Translations under genes and position numbers: made by a program
The notes under the pieces: model-generated
Seen by the model: the letters and a program-made list of their open reading frames with translations, nothing else
The model's database searches: none
Told to the model about the DNA's origin: nothing
Source of the DNA: Arthrobacter subterraneus
GTDB lineage: Bacteria; Actinomycetota; Actinomycetes; Actinomycetales; Micrococcaceae
Direction: 5' to 3'
Assembly (NCBI RefSeq): GCF_900099735.1
Contig: NZ_FNDT01000013.1
Location: 1-64,000, forward strand
Length of the DNA: 64,000 bases
In this document: positions 60,336-64,000 of the stretch, piece after piece
How the letters are laid out: each line of letters begins with the position of its first letter
Numbering within the stretch: the first letter of the stretch is position 1

Positions 60336-61588
60336 GCGGTTTTCTCCTGAAGGTTCTCGGCGGGGGTGTGCAGTTCTGCCGCGACCGTCCAGCCGCCGGC
60401 CGCGCCCGGGCCGCAGTTCACCGTACCGCCGTAGATGGCGGCACGCTCCCGCATGCCGGCGATCCCCTGGCCGGAGCCGACCGACGGGACGGGGTCCATG
60501 GCTCCCCGGCCGTCGTCGGACACCCGGACCGTGACGGTGTTCCCGGTCCTGGCGATCCGCACGTCGACTGCGGTGACGGCCTTGGCGTAGCGCAGCACGT
60601 TGGTCAGTGACTCCTGGACAATCCGGTAGACGGTCACCTGGAAGGCGGCGTCATCGGGCAGGCCGGGGCCGCTTACCTGCAGTCGGATAGGGAGGCCGGC
60701 GGCACGGAATCCCTCGAGCAGGCCAGTCAGGGATCCGCCGGCCGGAAGCGGTGCGAGCGGGGCGGCATCAGGCCCTTCACGCAGGACGCCCAGAACCCGA
60801 CGCATGTCCGCGAGGGCTGTCCGTCCGGTTGCGGATAGCTCCGCAAGCACCTCCCGTGCGCGGTCCTGGTCCCGCTTCACCACAACTGCGGCGCCGTCCG
60901 AGAGGGCGATCATCACGGACAGGGAGTGGGCAACGACGTCGTGCATTTCGCGGGCAATGCGGTTCCGTTCATTGGCGGAGGCGAGTTCGGCGTTGCGCTC
61001 CGCCCACTCGCGGAGCTCGTTTTCGTGCAGTCTTTCGCGGCGGACAGTGGCGCCGAACCCGACGGCCACCACGTACCACATGACCGCGAAACCCATGATG
61101 ACCCAGATCAGGTAGGGCTCCTCGACCGGCAGGGCGTCGGGAATGAAGGCCAGCGGAACCACCGACGTGGCAACCGCGGCGCCGAACGCGATGATTGCGG
61201 TCCGCAGCGGGAAGGCGACGGCCACCGCGTACAGGGCGAACCAGATCGCAATGCCCACCGTCGAACGCGCGTCGGTGATCATGAGCGCAGCCGGTTCGGT
61301 GACGCAGAGCAGCGCGAGGACGATCAGTGGACGGCGGCGCCGGAAGAACAGGATGAGCGCGGCGATACCGATGGGAACCAGGCCCTGCCAGCCGGCGGCC
61401 TCCTCGACGGGCAGGAGGACATTGGGCAGGCTCGCCACGAGGAACAGCAGGACGACGACGGTGTCCATCATGTGTGGATGGGACCGGAAATATCCGCGGA
61501 CGGGGCCGAGCCGCCGTGCGTTGATCTCGGTGAAGGAGACGGCGGCCGTTCGCTCCGCCGTCTCCTTCACTGAGGCTTTTTCACTCAT
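60332..61588 (-). CDS. Sensor histidine kinase (HisKA_3 type)
   Basis: A 418-residue membrane kinase. Four to six N-terminal spans with little extracellular sequence, then the dimerisation/phospho-acceptor helix ERNRIAREMHDVVAHSLSVM near residue 210 and ATPase motifs VRVSDDGRGAMD and GQGIAGMRERA. This is the intramembrane-sensing type often paired with ABC exporters. It is translationally coupled to the response regulator. The exporter genes are 34 bases upstream on the same strand. Confidence 0.93.
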   Translation of the reverse strand: MSEKASVKETAERTAAVSFTEINARRLGPVRGYFRSHPHMMDTVVVLLFLVASLPNVLLPVEEAAGWQGLVPIGIAALILFFRRRRPLIVLALLCVTEPAALMITDARSTVGIAIWFALYAVAVAFPLRTAIIAFGAAVATSVVPLAFIPDALPVEEPYLIWVIMGFAVMWYVVAVGFGATVRRERLHENELREWAERNAELASANERNRIAREMHDVVAHSLSVMIALSDGAAVVVKRDQDRAREVLAELSATGRTALADMRRVLGVLREGPDAAPLAPLPAGGSLTGLLEGFRAAGLPIRLQVSGPGLPDDAAFQVTVYRIVQESLTNVLRYAKAVTAVDVRIARTGNTVTVRVSDDGRGAMDPVPSVGSGQGIAGMRERAAIYGGTVNCGPGAAGGWTVAAELHTPAENLQEKTA

Positions 61589-61622
61589 GGAGTGAGCTTA
61601 TGGCGTGTGCCGGTGCATCCGG

Positions 61623-62504
61623 TTACACGTCCCGTTTCCGGGTGACAATGAGCGATACGACCAGCAGGGCGAGCGCCCAGCCGGTGAGCACCAGCGCGCC
61701 CTGCCCCTGTGTGAGGGCGCCGTCGGCGATGGTGATTGCCACCATCTGTTCGCCGGCGCTGCTGGGGAGGAAGCGCGCGGCGTCGGGAATCCAGTCGGCA
61801 ATGCCGGCGAGCAGCGTCGCCACAAGGATGGGGACCACAAACAGGAGGCCGATGGTCGTGACAACACCCCCGGCGGTGTTCCGCAGCAGCGTGCCGATGG
61901 ACATCGCCAGGACGGCCACCAGGGCCAGGACGGATCCGGTGTTGATGATGTGCAGGAGGACGCCGTCGGTGTCCAGCCCGAACGCGAGCTCGGACGGCGC
62001 GAGAATCGGCTGGGCGACAAAGTACCCGGCAAACGCGGAACCCGCCCCCAGCACAAAGGCGATCAGCGCGAACACCAGTTGCTTGGCCAGCAGCGCCGGG
62101 ATGCGTTTGGGGACCGCAACCATGGTGGACCGGATCATGCCGGTTCCCCATTCCGAGGCGATCAGCACCACAGCGAGCGATCCGATCAGCAGCTGCCCGA
62201 ACACCAGCCCGGAACCCGGAATGGTGGCAACCAGTGACGTTGCGTCCGGGGCGCCCTGCACCTGGGCAGCCATCTCGGGGTTCGACTGCAGGTCGAGCAG
62301 CACCGTGGTCTGCCACGCGAACAGCGCTGCCAGGCCCACCATGATCACCACGGTGCTGGTCAGCATGATCACTGTGGAGGGAATGGTGGTGACCTTGATC
62401 CATTCGGACTTCAGGACCCGCAGGAAGTTCACGCCGGGGCCGGAGGCTGCACCGCGGCGGGCTGCTGTGTGTTCCGGGTTGGGTGCGGTGGCTGTGTGGG
62501 CCAT
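61623..62504 (-). CDS. ABC transporter permease (ABC-2 type)
   Basis: A 293-residue permease with about six spans (for example TIPSTVIMLTSTVVIMVGLA near residue 40 and VLALVAVLAMSIGTLLRNTA near 192). It belongs to the ABC-2 type linked to drug or lipid export. It follows the ATPase gene by 2 bases and precedes the two-component genes, so all four form one operon. Confidence 0.88.
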   Translation of the reverse strand: MAHTATAPNPEHTAARRGAASGPGVNFLRVLKSEWIKVTTIPSTVIMLTSTVVIMVGLAALFAWQTTVLLDLQSNPEMAAQVQGAPDATSLVATIPGSGLVFGQLLIGSLAVVLIASEWGTGMIRSTMVAVPKRIPALLAKQLVFALIAFVLGAGSAFAGYFVAQPILAPSELAFGLDTDGVLLHIINTGSVLALVAVLAMSIGTLLRNTAGGVVTTIGLLFVVPILVATLLAGIADWIPDAARFLPSSAGEQMVAITIADGALTQGQGALVLTGWALALLVVSLIVTRKRDV

Positions 62505-62506
62505 GG

Positions 62507-63454
62507 CTACCTGCCTTCCTCGGCGCCGGTTCCGGCGGGTGACTGCGGAAGAGTATGGGAGTGGTACTCGACCTCATCGGTGGTGAGCTGCATATACGCG
62601 TCCTCGAGCGAGGCCTGCAGCGGCGTCAGTTCGTAGACGAGGATGCGTCCGGCGAGCGCCGCCTCGGCGATCCGGCGGGAATCCGCCCCCGTGATCTCGA
62701 GGAGTTCCGGCTCGAGCTGCTGGCTGGTGACGCCGTCGGCCGCGAGCGCCCGCACCAGCTCTGCCGGGTTGTCGGTGCGTACGCGGGTGCGGGACTGGCC
62801 GTGTCCGTCGAGGATCTCGCTGATGGGGGCGTCGGCAATGATGCGCCCCCGCCCGATGACGATGAGGTGGTCGGCGGTGAGCGCCATCTCGGACATCAGG
62901 TGTGAGGAGAGGAACACCGTGCGGCCCTCAGCCGCCAGACCCTTGGCCAGGTGCCGTACCCACTGGACACCTTCGGGATCGAGGCCGTTGACCGGCTCGT
63001 CGAGGATGACGGTGTGCGGATCACCGAGCAGCGCGCAGGCGATGCCGAGCCGCTGTCCCATGCCCAGGGAGAAACCGCCGACCCGCTTCTTCGCAACCGG
63101 CCCGAGGCCCGTCATCTCGATGACTTCCCTCACACGGCTGTTGGGGATGCCGTGCGTGGCGGCCATCGCGCGCAGGTGGTTGTACGCGGAGCGTTTGGTG
63201 TGGACAGCCTTCGCGTCGAGAAGGGCTCCCACCTCGCGCAGGGGGGCCGAATGCTGGGCGTAATGCTTGCCGTTGACCCGCACGTCACCGCCGGAGGGAT
63301 TGTCGAGGCCGACGATCATGCGCATGGTGGTGGACTTGCCCGCACCGTTGGGTCCCAGGAAGCCGGTGACGCGGCCCGGTTTCACGGTGAATGAGATTCC
63401 GTCTACGGCGGTTTTGGCGCCATAGCGTTTGGACAGGTCTACTGCCTCAATCAT
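62507..63454 (-). CDS. ABC transporter ATP-binding protein
   Basis: A 315-residue ATPase. Walker A is FLGPNGAGKSTTMRMI near residue 32, the signature is FSLGMGQRLGIACALLGDPH near 128 and Walker B is VILDEPVNGLDPEG near 150. The C-terminal DUF4162-like region follows (ALAADGVTSQQLEPELLEIT). It powers the ABC-2 permease downstream, probably exporting a drug, peptide or lipid under control of the adjacent two-component system. Confidence 0.93.
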   Translation of the reverse strand: MIEAVDLSKRYGAKTAVDGISFTVKPGRVTGFLGPNGAGKSTTMRMIVGLDNPSGGDVRVNGKHYAQHSAPLREVGALLDAKAVHTKRSAYNHLRAMAATHGIPNSRVREVIEMTGLGPVAKKRVGGFSLGMGQRLGIACALLGDPHTVILDEPVNGLDPEGVQWVRHLAKGLAAEGRTVFLSSHLMSEMALTADHLIVIGRGRIIADAPISEILDGHGQSRTRVRTDNPAELVRALAADGVTSQQLEPELLEITGADSRRIAEAALAGRILVYELTPLQASLEDAYMQLTTDEVEYHSHTLPQSPAGTGAEEGR

Positions 63455-63585
63455 GGGGGGCGTCCTTGGGGAAAGGGGATGCGGAGTACTTCCACCCTAC
63501 GGAGTTCCGGGCTGCGCGGCGCCGACCCGCGGGATGATCTTCGTGCACTCCAGGGTCCGTCGAAAGGATGACCTCCCCTTCCGAT

Positions 63586-64000
63586 CTAGGTGGCGGCGAG
63601 CGACTGCGGCCGGCCGGGGACTTCCAGTTCGTGCTGCTCGAAGGTCTCCAGATCCACCACGGTGATGCCGGGCCAGAATCCGTCCCGCGTGTAGCCGCCC
63701 GAGAGCAGGGCGTACAGCCTGCCCGTCTCCGGGTGAATCCACGGGATCACGTTCTCATGCAGCCGGTTCAGCGGCACCACCTCCTCCGCGCCTGACCCCA
63801 GGTCGCGGACCGTCAGGTTCGGAGATCCGGTGGCATTCCCGAAGGCTCCGGTTCCCACCACCAGCAGAGCGTCCCCGGCGACCACCGTTCCGTGCTGGTG
63901 CGAGTTCGCCGTCATCTCCTCCACAGTCACAGTCCCCCGAACAGGGTCGACGACGGCGAGCGCCAGTCCCTGATAGGGCAGCAGGAGGTTACCGGCGTCG
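63586..64000 (-). CDS. Predicted beta-propeller protein (3' part, 5' end outside window)
   Basis: The frame is open to the right edge, so the true start is beyond 64000. The visible 137 residues have repeated strand patterns with ALLVVGTGAFGNATGSPNLT, then HENVIPWIHPETGRLYALLS and GITVVDLETFEQHELEVPG, as in WD40/YVTN-like proteins. I cannot say whether it carries a signal peptide. It ends at TAG 63586-63588, 131 bases from the ABC ATPase gene. Confidence 0.65.
   Translation of the reverse strand, partial: DAGNLLLPYQGLALAVVDPVRGTVTVEEMTANSHQHGTVVAGDALLVVGTGAFGNATGSPNLTVRDLGSGAEEVVPLNRLHENVIPWIHPETGRLYALLSGGYTRDGFWPGITVVDLETFEQHELEVPGRPQSLAAT

Noticed and set aside
1..64000. CRISPR array, tRNA or rRNA genes, insertion sequences, prophage
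   Set aside because: I looked for regular repeats with spacers, cloverleaf-like segments, transposase motifs and integrase genes and found none.

Overview
The window is GC-rich DNA from an actinobacterium, most likely a member of the Micrococcaceae (Arthrobacter-like). The main reasons are the homodimeric-type AceE at the left edge, the rpsF-ssb-rpsR-rplI-dnaB block, a DnaB split by two inteins, actinobacterial-length aconitase and DUF3105/DUF305 proteins. I see no rRNA, tRNA, CRISPR array, insertion sequence or prophage; it reads as ordinary chromosome with small accessory islands.

Layout. 1-6.6 kb: the 5' end of aceE, an SDR dehydrogenase, a lone excisionase-type DNA-binding protein, a PucR regulator divergent from alanine dehydrogenase, a Gfo/Idh/MocA oxidoreductase and a small winged-helix protein. 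6.6-9.5 kb: a compact unrecognised cassette with a secreted 44-residue peptide carrying the heptad ASWDWPK twice, a stand-alone SpaB-C/thiopeptide-type protein interrupted by a +1 shift at tandem rare Arg codons, a 63-residue partner, and a divergent TrmB/LuxR-type regulator. This is the best candidate for an undescribed system. 9.5-15.7 kb: two aminotransferases flank a branched-chain 2-oxoacid dehydrogenase operon (bkdABC). 15.7-18 kb: a four-TM membrane protein, a WXG-like small protein plus alpha/beta hydrolase pair, and the stub of an isocitrate/isopropylmalate dehydrogenase gene. 18-25 kb: aconitase, a GntR/FCD regulator, purB, a 2H phosphoesterase, an FHA protein and a small conserved protein.

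25-31 kb: a CitA/CitB-type two-component system is divergent from a TctCBA tricarboxylate transporter with a universal stress protein. Together with aconitase this suggests citrate/tricarboxylate use. 31-36 kb: an ArsR-SRPBCC pair, a RibD-type reductase, a lipoprotein, and a TetR regulator divergent from a drug-efflux-type MFS protein. 35.5-40 kb: a copper island (DUF3105 and DUF305 proteins divergent from csoR-copZ-copA). 39.9-41.8 kb: a DUF1538 membrane protein with a PII-like and a CBS protein. 41.8-52 kb: EamA and MATE transporters, a HhH-GPD repair protein, small membrane proteins, a TetR gene whose operator recurs 1 kb away, a DUF4031-HD fusion, a beta-propeller protein paired with a ubiquitin-like MoaD/ThiS protein, and CHAD and MOSC proteins.

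52-58.2 kb: dnaB with two inteins, a 0.7 kb gap holding a cluster of DnaA boxes, then rplI, rpsR, ssb and rpsF. 58.3-64 kb: an M18 aminopeptidase, a NarL-type two-component system with an ABC exporter, and the 3' part of a gene that runs off the edge. Several regulators sit beside clear palindromes that overlap promoter elements (ArsR, TetR/MFS, CsoR, acn), so local autoregulation is a recurring theme.
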